Of a stretch of 55,158 nucleotides of DNA, positions 1-8,465 are shown piece after piece. Made by a program: the position numbers and the translations under genes. Origin of the DNA: Phytomonas francai (Eukaryota > Euglenozoa > Kinetoplastea > Trypanosomatida > Trypanosomatidae); NCBI GenBank assembly GCA_001766655.1, contig MJCC01000028.1, positions 31,879-87,036 on the forward strand. Direction: 5' to 3'. Under the pieces are notes generated by a model. The model worked only from the letters and a program-made list of their open reading frames with translations, was not told the DNA's origin and searched no databases. Position 1 is the first letter of the stretch. Every line of letters begins with the position of its first letter.

Positions 1-502
1 CCGCGAGGCAAATCAGGAGGACGGCGAAGAAGTGGAGCTCGTGGCCGGTGCCGTAGTCCAGCCGCGTGGCGTCCCCGAAGGCGTCGCGCATGTAGGCCGC
101 GAGCTCGACGGCGAGGCCGGCCTCGGCCGAGGGGCCCGCGCCCAGCCCCCGCGCGAGCCGCCGCATGTCGGCCGGGAGCGTCTCCTCGAGGCGGGCGTGG
201 AAGCGGCGCTTCGCGCGGTTGCCGAAGCGCTGGTGGGCGGCGTCCTCGGGCGGGATCGCGGCCGCGAGCGCCTCCAGCCCCGGCAGGTACTCCTCCGCGA
301 GAAAGCGGGCCGCCGGGCAGTCGAAGTCGGCCTCGGCCTCGTCCTCGGCCTCGGCCCCGGTCGCCGGCATCACCGCCTCCGCGCAGCCCTGCAGGTACGC
401 CAGGATCTTCCGGAACGTCGCCGAGCGGCAGAAGACGTCGAGGCGCGCGTGGTCCGCGTCGATGTACTTGCGCGGGACGGCGCAGGGCGAGGGCTCGGAC
501 AT
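1..502 (-). CDS. PTPA: Serine/threonine phosphatase 2A activator (PTPA), N-terminal part
   Basis: This reading frame starts at the ATG at 502-500 and stays open to the left edge, giving 167 residues with no stop, so the gene is cut by the window. The family signature is clear: RFGN at residues 92-95 and FGDATRLDYGTGHELHF at 142-158. PTPA is a peptidyl-prolyl isomerase-type protein that activates PP2A catalytic subunits in the cytosol and nucleus, and the YGTGHE motif lies in its active cleft. An acidic Glu/Asp/Ala stretch sits near residues 50-60. The usual length is about 300-350 residues, so roughly half is missing to the left. It is downstream of the PGS1 gene on the same strand, 682 bases away. 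I am confident of the family and have no functional data beyond homology. Confidence 0.9.
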   Translation of the reverse strand, partial: MSEPSPCAVPRKYIDADHARLDVFCRSATFRKILAYLQGCAEAVMPATGAEAEDEAEADFDCPAARFLAEEYLPGLEALAAAIPPEDAAHQRFGNRAKRRFHARLEETLPADMRRLARGLGAGPSAEAGLAVELAAYMRDAFGDATRLDYGTGHELHFFAVLLICLA

Positions 503-1184
503 GGCTCCTTTCGTAGGGCGCTCGCGCAAGAAATTCGTCAGCTTGTGTGTGGGTGAGTTTTCACTAGATGACTCAATCCCAATGATAGGGATAAGAGTAG
601 TAAATCATACAGAAAGCAGTTTACATTATACATAGATACATATATATATATATATATGGGAAGGGACCGGGTACGGCTCACCCACCCCCATACGTTCAAA
701 GAAATACAACTCGGTATGCATTAGTATCGCTCCAAAGAAGATGATAAGGTGGATATTTACACCTATTTACCTATTAATCGCTCCCAAATTACATCGGCCT
801 TTTTTATCACCCCCTACACGCATTACTCGGGTTGCCGCAATTGCGGCCATGCCGAGCGTACCCACACACACGCACACTTATACATGCGCATGAGGGAGAA
901 GGGAAAAGGGTGGCGTCGGCTGAGCATCATCGGACGTACGTATAGTGAACAATCACTGCCCCCCCCTCCCCCCTCGGATATGAGTTTAGAAAAGTGAAAT
1001 AGATACAATCTGAGGATGACAAAAAAACGCGTAAAAGGAACAGAAATCAAAATATTACTGTTAGAATAGGATATATATATATATATATATTCGTTTCGAT
1101 TCACACCGCATTGCCTTCTTCATCGCCGTTTCAAAATGAAGAAAAGTGGAGGATACGACTCGGACCACCTAGCGCGATTCGCTT
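503..1184. other. Intergenic region between PGS1 and PTPA
   Basis: AT-rich DNA without a credible gene. It holds two TA arrays (about 641-657 and 1071-1091), CA-rich stretches near 865-880 and a C-rich tract near 960-975. It should contain the PGS1 3' UTR and the PTPA 5' UTR. Small open frames here are translations of the simple repeats. Confidence 0.6.
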
Positions 1185-3020
1185 CTACAGAAAATACTGC
1201 CCGATCTGCGCAAGGAGCGAGATCACCGGCTGGAAGCGGCCCATCGCGTCCCCGACAAACTTCTCCTCGCGGACCGGCGTGGAGTGGGCGAGGAGGGACT
1301 CCAGCTCGACCCGAATCGACTCCCGCAGGGATTGGTTGAAGGTGAAGAGGAGCCCCTCGGCCTCGAGGTCCTTGTAGACGGAGCGATAGCCGTAGTTCGT
1401 ACTGCCATACGCGGTCAGGTAGGGCGCCGGGATCTCGCGCGGCCCTGCCGGGGCCGGGAGAAACCACACCCCCTTCGCGTGGAAGGTGAGGTTCGGCATC
1501 GTGTACTCGTGGAGGTGCACGCGGTGCGCGAGGCGGTAGGCCTTCATCAGGTAATAAAAGGAGCGGGCGAGCTGGAGGTAAAAAAACGGGATGACCCCCG
1601 CGATCCCGCGCTGCCCCCGCCAGCCGTTCGTCTCGACGCTCGCGGTGATGCAGTCGAGGTGGGGCCCGCCGCGCAGGAAGGCCTCGACGAACTCGGCGTG
1701 CAGGTTGAGGTAGGGCGAGGCGAGGAAGACGCGGTCGGCGGGGGGGGCCATCCCGAGAAGCGCCCGCACGACCCCGCTGTCGTGGAAGACTCGCGCGGGG
1801 CCGCACTGGAGGGTCGGGAAGAGGACGGAATCGCACGGCCCCGCGGGCGCGCGGGGCGCCGAGAAGTCGGCCGCGACCCCCCGCGCGAAGGCCCGAAGGC
1901 GCGCCCGCATCGCCCGCGCGAAGGCCGCCGGCTGCGCGGAGGGGTCGAGGCCCGTGGAGTCCGGCAGAACGACGAGCCCGCACCGCGCGTGCAGCCCCGT
2001 CGACGAAGGCGAAGGCGAAGGCGAAGGCGAGGAGGAAAGCGCGGCCTCCCCGGCGGGGTCCGCCCGCAGCCGAACCTCGTGGGAGAACCCGCAAAGGGTC
2101 CGCACGAGACGCGTGAACCACTCCGCGACGTGGGCGTTCGCGTCGAAGACGATATAGCGATCCATGCGCGTCGCGAAGTAGTCGTCGGAGAGGTTCGCCC
2201 CTGTCAGGATCGTGCACTGGCCGTCGAAGCAGAAGATCTTCGTGTGCTGCACCCCCAGCGCCTCCTTGGCGCGGCCAAAGGGCGCGAAAAGTCTATTCCA
2301 CTTGGAGGGGCTCTGGAAGAGGAAGACCTGAATGCGGGGACGCGTCTCGGACCCCGCCTCGCAGCCGCTCCTCCCCTCCGCCATCTTCAGAAGCCGCTGG
2401 ACGGTCGCCAAATCGCGCTTGCTGAGCATTCGGTTATAGTCCATGAGGATGGTGATGGTGAAGGGTTCGCCGCGCTCGGTGGGTTCGTCGTCGCCGGCGG
2501 GCGGCTGCCGCTCCCAGGCCCCGAGCCTTTCTCGGAATTTCTCCTCCAAACACGCCACAAACGCCTGCGAGAGCGGGCCATGGCTAAGGTAGAGGGCCGA
2601 CAGGACGATGCTATGCCGCGCCGCACGGATTTGCGACCGCATCTCGTCGTAAAAAAGGGTGGGGTGGCGTAAAACCCGCACGTCGGACGCGCACACCGGC
2701 AGCGCGCAGCACGTCTCCTCCAGAAAGCGAAGCATCCGGCACTGGGCCGGCGGTAGGCCTTTGGAGGCCGCTAACCCCGCCAAGGATCCGACGCGAGGGC
2801 TTTTTTCAGGGTATGAAAGAGGATCCGCTGAAGTCGGCCCCTCCTCGGCATTTGGGGTGGGGCTTGCCGCCACCCCCGCCGCATCCTTCGCACCGCCGGA
2901 GAGGAATAAGTCGAGCCCACAGCCTGGGGGAACACGCTTGTGGCCATCCTCTCTAAAAGCAAGGCGAGTGATGACAGCTGCTCCGATAAGTATTAAAAAA
3001 TACACCAACAGAACGTACAT
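1185..3020 (-). CDS. PGS1: CDP-diacylglycerol-glycerol-3-phosphate 3-phosphatidyltransferase (PGP synthase)
   Basis: The 611-residue product starts at the ATG at 3020. It is a phospholipase D-superfamily enzyme that makes phosphatidylglycerophosphate, the committed step to phosphatidylglycerol and cardiolipin, normally in mitochondria. The first HKD motif has His259, Lys261 and Asp266, followed by GANLSDDYF. The second has His514 and Lys516, then GSTNYGYRSVYKDLE, which matches the eukaryotic PGS1 pattern GSPNFGYRSVHRDLE. The missing Asp in the second HKD is normal for PGS1, so this is not a defect. The N-terminus is a hydrophobic segment (about residues 1-22), which could act as a membrane anchor or import signal. 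A Ser-Pro repeat near residues 330-345 lies in a variable loop. The neighbours are functionally unrelated. The family call is strong; mitochondrial location is inferred. Confidence 0.9.
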   Translation of the reverse strand: MYVLLVYFLILIGAAVITRLAFREDGHKRVPPGCGLDLFLSGGAKDAAGVAASPTPNAEEGPTSADPLSYPEKSPRVGSLAGLAASKGLPPAQCRMLRFLEETCCALPVCASDVRVLRHPTLFYDEMRSQIRAARHSIVLSALYLSHGPLSQAFVACLEEKFRERLGAWERQPPAGDDEPTERGEPFTITILMDYNRMLSKRDLATVQRLLKMAEGRSGCEAGSETRPRIQVFLFQSPSKWNRLFAPFGRAKEALGVQHTKIFCFDGQCTILTGANLSDDYFATRMDRYIVFDANAHVAEWFTRLVRTLCGFSHEVRLRADPAGEAALSSSPSPSPSPSSTGLHARCGLVVLPDSTGLDPSAQPAAFARAMRARLRAFARGVAADFSAPRAPAGPCDSVLFPTLQCGPARVFHDSGVVRALLGMAPPADRVFLASPYLNLHAEFVEAFLRGGPHLDCITASVETNGWRGQRGIAGVIPFFYLQLARSFYYLMKAYRLAHRVHLHEYTMPNLTFHAKGVWFLPAPAGPREIPAPYLTAYGSTNYGYRSVYKDLEAEGLLFTFNQSLRESIRVELESLLAHSTPVREEKFVGDAMGRFQPVISLLAQIGQYFL

Positions 3021-3584
3021 CGAGGGTCTGTACTCTGCTGAATCGATTAAATGTGATTACCGAAATTTAGTCTTCCCGTTGTAGTCGTATTGATGGTAAT
3101 CAAATTCACTTTTAAATATAATAATAATAATAAAGAATTTCACACCGATTCGATGATTGACATATAACGGGTTGTGAATCTTGCTCCTTAAACCTTTTAA
3201 ACGCCCCTGTACATTCCCGTGTGGCACCATTGAAAACACATCGAAAGAAAAAAAAAATGTGAGGTGAGAGCGATAAAAGACAAGTGGGGGAGGGAGAAGC
3301 ACCTTTTACAAACTATGAAAAATGCCTGTTATTTTTCCCGCGCTACCGAAGACATGACAAAAAGCTCCTAGCGGTCGAACCTATGGAACTCAAAGTATTA
3401 CTCGGCATCAAATCATTTACGGTGAGCTCTGTTCAAGATTCGTTTTTCCCTTTCCCTGGTGAATATTCTTTTATTCTTATTTTGAGTCTTAATTTCGCCC
3501 CACTCGGAGAAGGCAAGGGGGTTCGGATTCACCCTTTTATCGGATGCTTCCCATTTAATATACATTTTCTGAAAAGGTCCGCCT
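3021..3584. other. Intergenic region between the small unknown gene and PGS1
   Basis: AT-rich spacer of 564 bases with an ATA/ATT repeat near 3118-3135 and A-rich runs near 3246-3258. Purine runs on the plus strand (pyrimidine on the transcript) near 3243-3300 could serve PGS1 trans-splicing. No gene seen. Confidence 0.5.
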
Positions 3585-4139
3585 TTACGCCTTTGGCTCC
3601 ACGTCCCAAAAATTCACCAGCAACAGCGATAGCAGGGACTCGTAATAGGTTGGGTGGGCCTCCTCCTGCGATGAATCCTTTTCGGCCACCCCGTCGCGCG
3701 AGAGGAGCCTGAAACCCTCCAAAAAGTTAAAAGATACCCGAACCGGACGTGAAAGTGCCGTCAGGTCGGAATCCCCGCCAGAGAGGTAGGCTGGACGGAT
3801 GAAGAGCGTCGCTCGGACGGTGTGGTCCTGCAGGGAGCGAAGCCTTTCGTACACCGGGCCGCCCCCGAGGCCCGCCGTGGGCGTTTCGCCGGGGCTTTCC
3901 GTCGGCGGGGCCCATCCCGCGCGCGGGCCGAACGCGTCCTGTGGGAGGGCGGCGTGGGGCTCGATCCCGCGCAGGCTCTCGTCGACGCGGCTGAGGTAGC
4001 CCGGGAGCATGGCCGCGCAGTCCTCGATGTGCATCCCGAGCTCGACCGCCGCGCTGTGCGGCCTGCCCTCGTCGGAGTCCCCGTCCTCGCTCTCCTGCCG
4101 AAGGCCCCCGCCAACGGCGTCCGTCGAGAGCGAAGACAT
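3585..4139 (-). CDS. Hypothetical protein, about 184 residues
   Basis: I do not recognise this protein. The frame is open further upstream, but the first ATG is at 4139, and a candidate splice acceptor lies at 4186-4187, 46 bases upstream, which supports that start. GC content rises sharply relative to the flanks, as in the neighbouring genes. The first 30 residues are polar and acidic. A segment around residues 35-60 (HIEDCAAMLPGYLSRVDESL) could form an amphipathic helix. The C-terminal 50 residues contain several hydrophobic strands and end in LLLVNFWDVEPKA. There is no signal peptide, membrane segment or known motif. It is likely a conserved trypanosomatid protein, but that is inferred only from its coding character and position in the array. 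Confidence 0.6.
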   Translation of the reverse strand: MSSLSTDAVGGGLRQESEDGDSDEGRPHSAAVELGMHIEDCAAMLPGYLSRVDESLRGIEPHAALPQDAFGPRAGWAPPTESPGETPTAGLGGGPVYERLRSLQDHTVRATLFIRPAYLSGGDSDLTALSRPVRVSFNFLEGFRLLSRDGVAEKDSSQEEAHPTYYESLLSLLLVNFWDVEPKA

Positions 4140-4800
4140 CCACGAACTACACACGCGCCCGTCGAACTCTCTTTTCGACCCCCCCCTGAAGCACCCAAAG
4201 ACAACTCAAATTTAACGGTGATAAATAAATGGAAATTACAATAAAGGAATGGGTTGGTTTCGACTTTTAAAAAATGTCAGATAGAATGTAGTACACCTTT
4301 TCAAAACTGATCCCCTCCCTTCCCCTCTTCCCTATCTCATTTCTTCCAGAAACCCCAGCGATAGTGTTGAGCTTCACCTGAGAAAGAGAGAAGAAACAGG
4401 AGCAATATGTAGCGGTGTATGAAACTAAAGAGCAATAAAAATTTATGGAGAGAAAGTAATTGAGTGGAAAAAAAAAAGCATCGCGTACACGCATCAAAAG
4501 AGACAATGAGAAATATCCGATAGAGGGGAAGGAAAGACAGACTGCGCCTTCTTCCAAACCATCTTGTGTCTATTCAAGGACCTAATTATCGCTATTACTT
4601 ATATGAGATCACAATACTTTTTTTTGGTACAGAAAATGTATATATATATACATATATATATATCTGCATTAGAGTCATATTATACGAAAAGCGCGCGCCT
4701 TTCGTTTCCTTCCTGATACTAGCTATCAGGAATGCGGTAGAAGACGCTGTCCAAGAACAACAACCCCCCCCCCCCCACGTTCGTCTTCCCGCGGGCGTCG
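4140..4800. other. Intergenic region downstream of the acyl-CoA dehydrogenase gene
   Basis: AT-rich spacer with an interrupted TA array (about 4639-4663) and a run of 13 C at 4764-4776, which is G13 on the transcript and begins 25 bases after the stop codon of the gene at 4801. No gene seen. Confidence 0.55.
4186..4206 (-). promoter_or_regulatory. Candidate spliced-leader acceptor for the gene at 3585-4139
   Basis: On the minus strand a pyrimidine-biased stretch ends in TTCAG, with the AG at 4187-4186. It would leave a 46-base 5' UTR. The tract is short and interrupted, so this is only a candidate. Confidence 0.35.
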
Positions 4801-6366
4801 TCAACAGGCGGCGGGCCGCGCGTTCATGAGCTCGACGGGGTGCACGCAGTAGTTGTCGAGGTCCGCCGCCGCCTTCAGGACGCCGGCGGCGCGTTGGGTC
4901 GTGGAGAGCTCCGCGAGCAGGCGCCGCCGACGCCCCGCCGAGGCCGCGCTGAAGGCCTGGGCGAGGAGCCACTCGCGGTGGCCCCGCGCGGCCTCGTCCG
5001 CGGCCAGCGAGGACGACGCGCGCGCGAGCACGGCGAGGTTCGCGACGACCTCGGCGAGGTACTGCCCCACCGTGATCACGAACGCGGGGTCGTCGAGGTC
5101 TTTCTGCCCGCCGACGCGCTCGAGGACGCGGGCGAGGTCGCGCTCGAGCCCCTCGGCCATCACGCGGAGGTTGACGTGCGGGGTCGCCAGGCGCACCTTC
5201 GCGGCGGCGGTCAGCCCCATCAGGTGGCGGAGCGGGCTCTCCATCCAGGCGGAGGAAGCCTGGTAAAGGCAGGAGCGCCGCAGAAGCGGGCCGAAAAAGG
5301 CCTGCACCTGCAGCTCCATCGACCCGTTCATCGACGTGATCAAGTACTTCGGCGTGTGCAGAAGGGCGCGGACGTAGGGGTAGTCGATCAGGGTCTCGGG
5401 CTTGCTGCGGTGTGGCCGCGGGGTCGTCAGGGGGAAGCCGCGCAGGATGCCCCATGCGTTGTCCAGCCCGTCCATCAGCGCGTTCTCCGCGTAGATGTTG
5501 AGGGCGACGGCCTCGAAAAGGGGAAGCTCTCTGGACGCGGCCGCCTCGGGCGTCGTCCCTGGCCCGGGGGCGTCCGCCTCCTCGGGAGCCTTCTCGCCGC
5601 TGGCGACGTACGCCGCCAGCGACTCCACGCCAAAGCGAAAACAGGCGAGCTGCGCGAGGCGCATCTGAACCGCAGGATTGCGGACAAGCAGCCCATCGTA
5701 CCGCACGGCGTTGGTCGCGTGCAAGGCGCAGACCTGCTCAAGCTTCTCCAGCATCCCGCCGTAGGCGGTGGCTGTCAGGATGTTCTGCCGCGAGGTCACG
5801 TCCCTCGAGCAGACCCCGGCCTTCACCGTCGCCGCCGCGTCGTGGAAGTCGAGCCGGAGAAGGCCGTTCACAACTTGGGTGGTGACCCGGCCCTCGTTTT
5901 CGGCGGAAAGGGGGACCTGCAGCACCACCTCGCGCGGGCCCCGCCCCTCGTCGCCCTCCGCCCCCGCGTCGGCGGGCAGCCGCGCGATGACCTGCACCGA
6001 CGTCGGCGCGCTGCCGACCGCGCCCGCCGCGAGCGCCTTTCCGCGCAGCGTGATCCCGTCCCCGCCGCCTCGCCGGGCCTGCAGGGTCTGCGTGGAGAGG
6101 TGCCCAGTGGACCACTCCGACATGCCGTAGGCCTCGCCGATCCATCCCGTGAGCCCCTCCACAGAGCCCCGCGCGATCCCGCGCACCGCCTCCCGCTGCC
6201 GCGCGAAGTCGTCCGTTTCCTTCGGCAGCTCCCCTCCGGCGTGCCCGCACTCACAGGCAAGCTGCCTGCGGAAGAAGTTAAACATCTGCATGCTATTCAG
6301 ACGCCCATTGCAGAGGAGCTGCTCCACCATATCGTGCCGCACACGAAGAAACCTATTTGCCCGCAT
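4801..6366 (-). CDS. Divergent acyl-CoA dehydrogenase (VLCAD/ACAD9-like), probably inactive
   Basis: The 521-residue product starts at the ATG at 6366. Its middle and C-terminal parts follow the mitochondrial VLCAD/ACAD9 pattern. GMSEWSTGHLS resembles the flavin-contacting LTEPSSGSD strand. GITLRGKAL resembles YTLNGSKLW. HATN...NPAVQMRLAQLACF...ESLAAYVASG matches HATN...QEKLARM...ESMAYMVSAN. The catalytic Glu, in FEGTND of active enzymes, falls at Asn347 here (SMNGSMEL), so dehydrogenation is unlikely. The N-terminal helical domain is also shorter than usual, about 80 residues before the TEP-like motif. I see no clear import signal. Active relatives oxidise long-chain acyl-CoA; ACAD9 also has a structural role in complex I assembly. 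A structural or assembly role here is inference. Confidence 0.7.
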   Translation of the reverse strand: MRANRFLRVRHDMVEQLLCNGRLNSMQMFNFFRRQLACECGHAGGELPKETDDFARQREAVRGIARGSVEGLTGWIGEAYGMSEWSTGHLSTQTLQARRGGGDGITLRGKALAAGAVGSAPTSVQVIARLPADAGAEGDEGRGPREVVLQVPLSAENEGRVTTQVVNGLLRLDFHDAAATVKAGVCSRDVTSRQNILTATAYGGMLEKLEQVCALHATNAVRYDGLLVRNPAVQMRLAQLACFRFGVESLAAYVASGEKAPEEADAPGPGTTPEAAASRELPLFEAVALNIYAENALMDGLDNAWGILRGFPLTTPRPHRSKPETLIDYPYVRALLHTPKYLITSMNGSMELQVQAFFGPLLRRSCLYQASSAWMESPLRHLMGLTAAAKVRLATPHVNLRVMAEGLERDLARVLERVGGQKDLDDPAFVITVGQYLAEVVANLAVLARASSSLAADEAARGHREWLLAQAFSAASAGRRRRLLAELSTTQRAAGVLKAAADLDNYCVHPVELMNARPAAC

Positions 6367-7233
6367 GATCCGTATTATTTGGTAAGAAGGGCTTCACAAA
6401 CCAGTCCACTAGGCTATATAGTTATTCTTTTGTAGGTTATTGCCTTCTTGACTTGTTCTCAAAGTGTGTACCGTTACACTTTAGCCTCTTTGCTATAATA
6501 GAAAGATGTCTTTTGGTCCCCCGAATTGTTTTTTTTTTTGTAAAAAGCACCCAACACCGTCAAGTCAGTGTAATATAGAGGTATACAAGAAATACGCACA
6601 CACACACACACACACACACACTGTATGATAGACCCTTGGTATTTGCCTTCACCTCTTCACTCACTCTAACCTGATGGTAGGCACGAACGGATATGAACCC
6701 TTGGAATGACCAGGTATTGGAGTCTAAAAATTCTTTCAAAAAGGCGTGGGAAAGAATGAAGAAAAATAATCTAAGAATACAATGGTCTAAAAAATCACAG
6801 AAACCCATGGAATCACAGTTTTTGCTTTCTGTCCAACGAACTACACGCACACATCTGAGTGCATACCCTGAAGACTGCATGATGAGTGATTTAAGATTTA
6901 GCAAGGTATTGTCCACGCACTCTCTCTTTTATATTAGAGCGGGTTAGGGATGTCTTGTAGCATTGGCGCATGACCTGTTCCTCAATGATTAAGCAAACAA
7001 CCTTGATCATGATATCGAAAATAATAACTGTGATAGTGACATTATACTTGTAATGAGCATTTAACTTCAAGCAATAATATAAGCAAAACGTCTGACAAGT
7101 GACTATCGAACCCTTGATTGCGCATAAGGTAATAAATAATTAATATTATAATAAAGGGAAGAAGGGGCTAACGAAATTAAAGCATTGAGATTAACAGTTA
7201 CGTTCATGGTGCAAGAATACAACGCCAAAACTT
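6367..7233. other. Intergenic region between DRE2 and the acyl-CoA dehydrogenase
   Basis: AT-rich 867-base spacer with a CA repeat at about 6597-6621, a T10 run near 6529-6539, and no credible gene. It could contain a missing upstream exon of the dehydrogenase only if that gene had an intron; I see no homologous coding sequence here. Confidence 0.5.
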
Positions 7234-7596
7234 TCAAATATCATCGGTGAGGTTCAGCTTAACTTTCCCATCTGTGGTGTTGTCAAAAGCCGGTTGGCCA
7301 AGGTACGGACAGCCGGCACACCGAAAGGCGTCCCCCCGTGCGCAATTTCCGCAGCCACCCGTTGGGACGAACGGCATGCCGTTAATTCCATCCGGCGGCA
7401 GCTTGCCCTCAGCTTCGAGTTTTCGCTCCAACGCTGCGCGGCCGCACACGCAATTCTTGCAAGCCCTGCGGCGCGTGGTGCAGTCGGAGCCTTTGGTGGC
7501 CTCCTTAAGCACGCGGTCCTCCTCGGTGAAAAGCTCATCCTCGTCAACGATGGGTTGCCGTGTCTTGAGGCTGAAGGCCTGTGTCGTGACGGACAT
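7234..7596 (-). CDS. DRE2: Dre2/anamorsin (CIAPIN1) Fe-S protein
   Basis: The 120-residue protein starts at the ATG at 7596; the frame extends upstream but has no earlier ATG. It is the Fe-S domain of Dre2, the electron-transfer protein of cytosolic iron-sulfur cluster assembly that works with the Tah18/NDOR1 diflavin reductase. Two cluster-binding sites are visible. Cys39, Cys46, Cys49 and Cys51 form the CX6CX2CXC motif, followed by GRAALE. Cys82, Cys85, Cys93 and Cys96 form the twin CX2C motif in [20 protein letters not shown]. All eight cysteines are intact. The N-terminal methyltransferase-like domain of human and yeast proteins (about 150-200 residues) is absent, leaving a 38-residue leader. 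This looks like a genuine short form, since upstream DNA is non-coding. Confidence 0.93.
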   Translation of the reverse strand: MSVTTQAFSLKTRQPIVDEDELFTEEDRVLKEATKGSDCTTRRRACKNCVCGRAALERKLEAEGKLPPDGINGMPFVPTGGCGNCARGDAFRCAGCPYLGQPAFDNTTDGKVKLNLTDDI

Positions 7597-8465
7597 CGAT
7601 GCTGAAAATGGGATGGATGGAATTAAATGGAAATGAATCAAATGACGAATTCAATGTCAAACTTCGAAAAGCAATTCAAAGAAGAAAACGACAAGAAAAC
7701 TCTGAGGGGAATACTGATTCTTCTTGAAGAGAAGGCTTTGGTGAGATGGAATGGATTCACTAAAGATTATAGAAGTGCTAGTTAGGACAATGCATGGGTG
7801 AAGAAGAAGACGAAAAAAAGTCAGGGAGAGAGAGAACGTAAATTTTAAAAAAAAAATGAAGAAAAAAAAGTTTAAATTCGGTTAAAACAAGAACCCCAAA
7901 AAAAAAAAGAAGAAGAAGTAAGCATTATAATTAGTATGGGAAATGAGAAATTTTGAGAAAGTGCCTTCAGAGCGGTACCTCCCTATTTCTACAAACCCTC
8001 CCATTCCATATTCCGTCGCATGGTAGTGGTGAAATTTTAGGAAGAAGAAAGATTCAACGTAGCAGTAAAGAAGGAAAAGCAATGAAAATGATGCATGCAA
8101 AGGAGCACTTCTACCTAAAAATTCAGTTTAGCTTAACACTCCTATGGGAGATCAGATGGAAAATAGAGATGAGTGTAAAATAGTTTATCGCTCTATTATT
8201 AGTCTAAGTGTTGTTAAAAACGTGTGAGTTGTTACACAGCCTGGTGATGTTACACTTTATAACCCCTGAAAGCACGTTTGCAGGCGGCGAATGGTTAGGG
8301 GTGATCCTTATCTGCGAAAAGGGGGTGTATGATGTTAATCGTGCCAAGAACAGCGCCTAAACAAAACAAAAAAAAAAATAATAATAATAATCATGAGGGC
8401 AACAACCATAAAAGAGATGAAGAGTAAACGACCAACACGTGACCCCCCCCCCCTGCATCCGTCCG
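7597..8465. other. Intergenic region between the YiiX-like gene and DRE2
   Basis: AT-rich spacer with several A-rich runs (7849-7870 and 7897-7920), an ATA repeat near 8378-8390, and a C11 run at 8443-8453 that lies 13 bases after the shifted-frame stop of the upstream gene. No gene seen. Confidence 0.5.
7602..7626 (-). promoter_or_regulatory. Candidate spliced-leader acceptor for DRE2
   Basis: On the minus strand a pyrimidine-biased stretch ends in TTTTCAG with the AG at 7603-7602, five bases before the DRE2 ATG. If used, it fixes the start at 7596. Such a short 5' UTR is possible but unusual; another acceptor further upstream cannot be excluded. Confidence 0.35.

Noticed and set aside
1460..1481. 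Missing Asp in the second HKD motif of PGS1 as a sign of inactivation
   Set aside because: Eukaryotic PGS1 enzymes normally lack this Asp in the second motif.
4840..6435. A 531-codon plus-strand open frame opposite the acyl-CoA dehydrogenase
   Set aside because: It is Arg/Pro/Gly/His-rich and mirrors a GC-rich gene with recognisable homology on the minus strand. High GC leaves antisense frames open by chance.
6670..6710. Possible tRNA on the minus strand (a GGTTCA-like T-loop)
   Set aside because: The flanking bases do not form a T stem, and no acceptor or anticodon arm could be drawn.
8335..8465. C-terminal tail of the YiiX-like protein in the unshifted frame
   Set aside because: It is coded by a C run and an ATT repeat; the shifted frame gives a plausible end at 8466.
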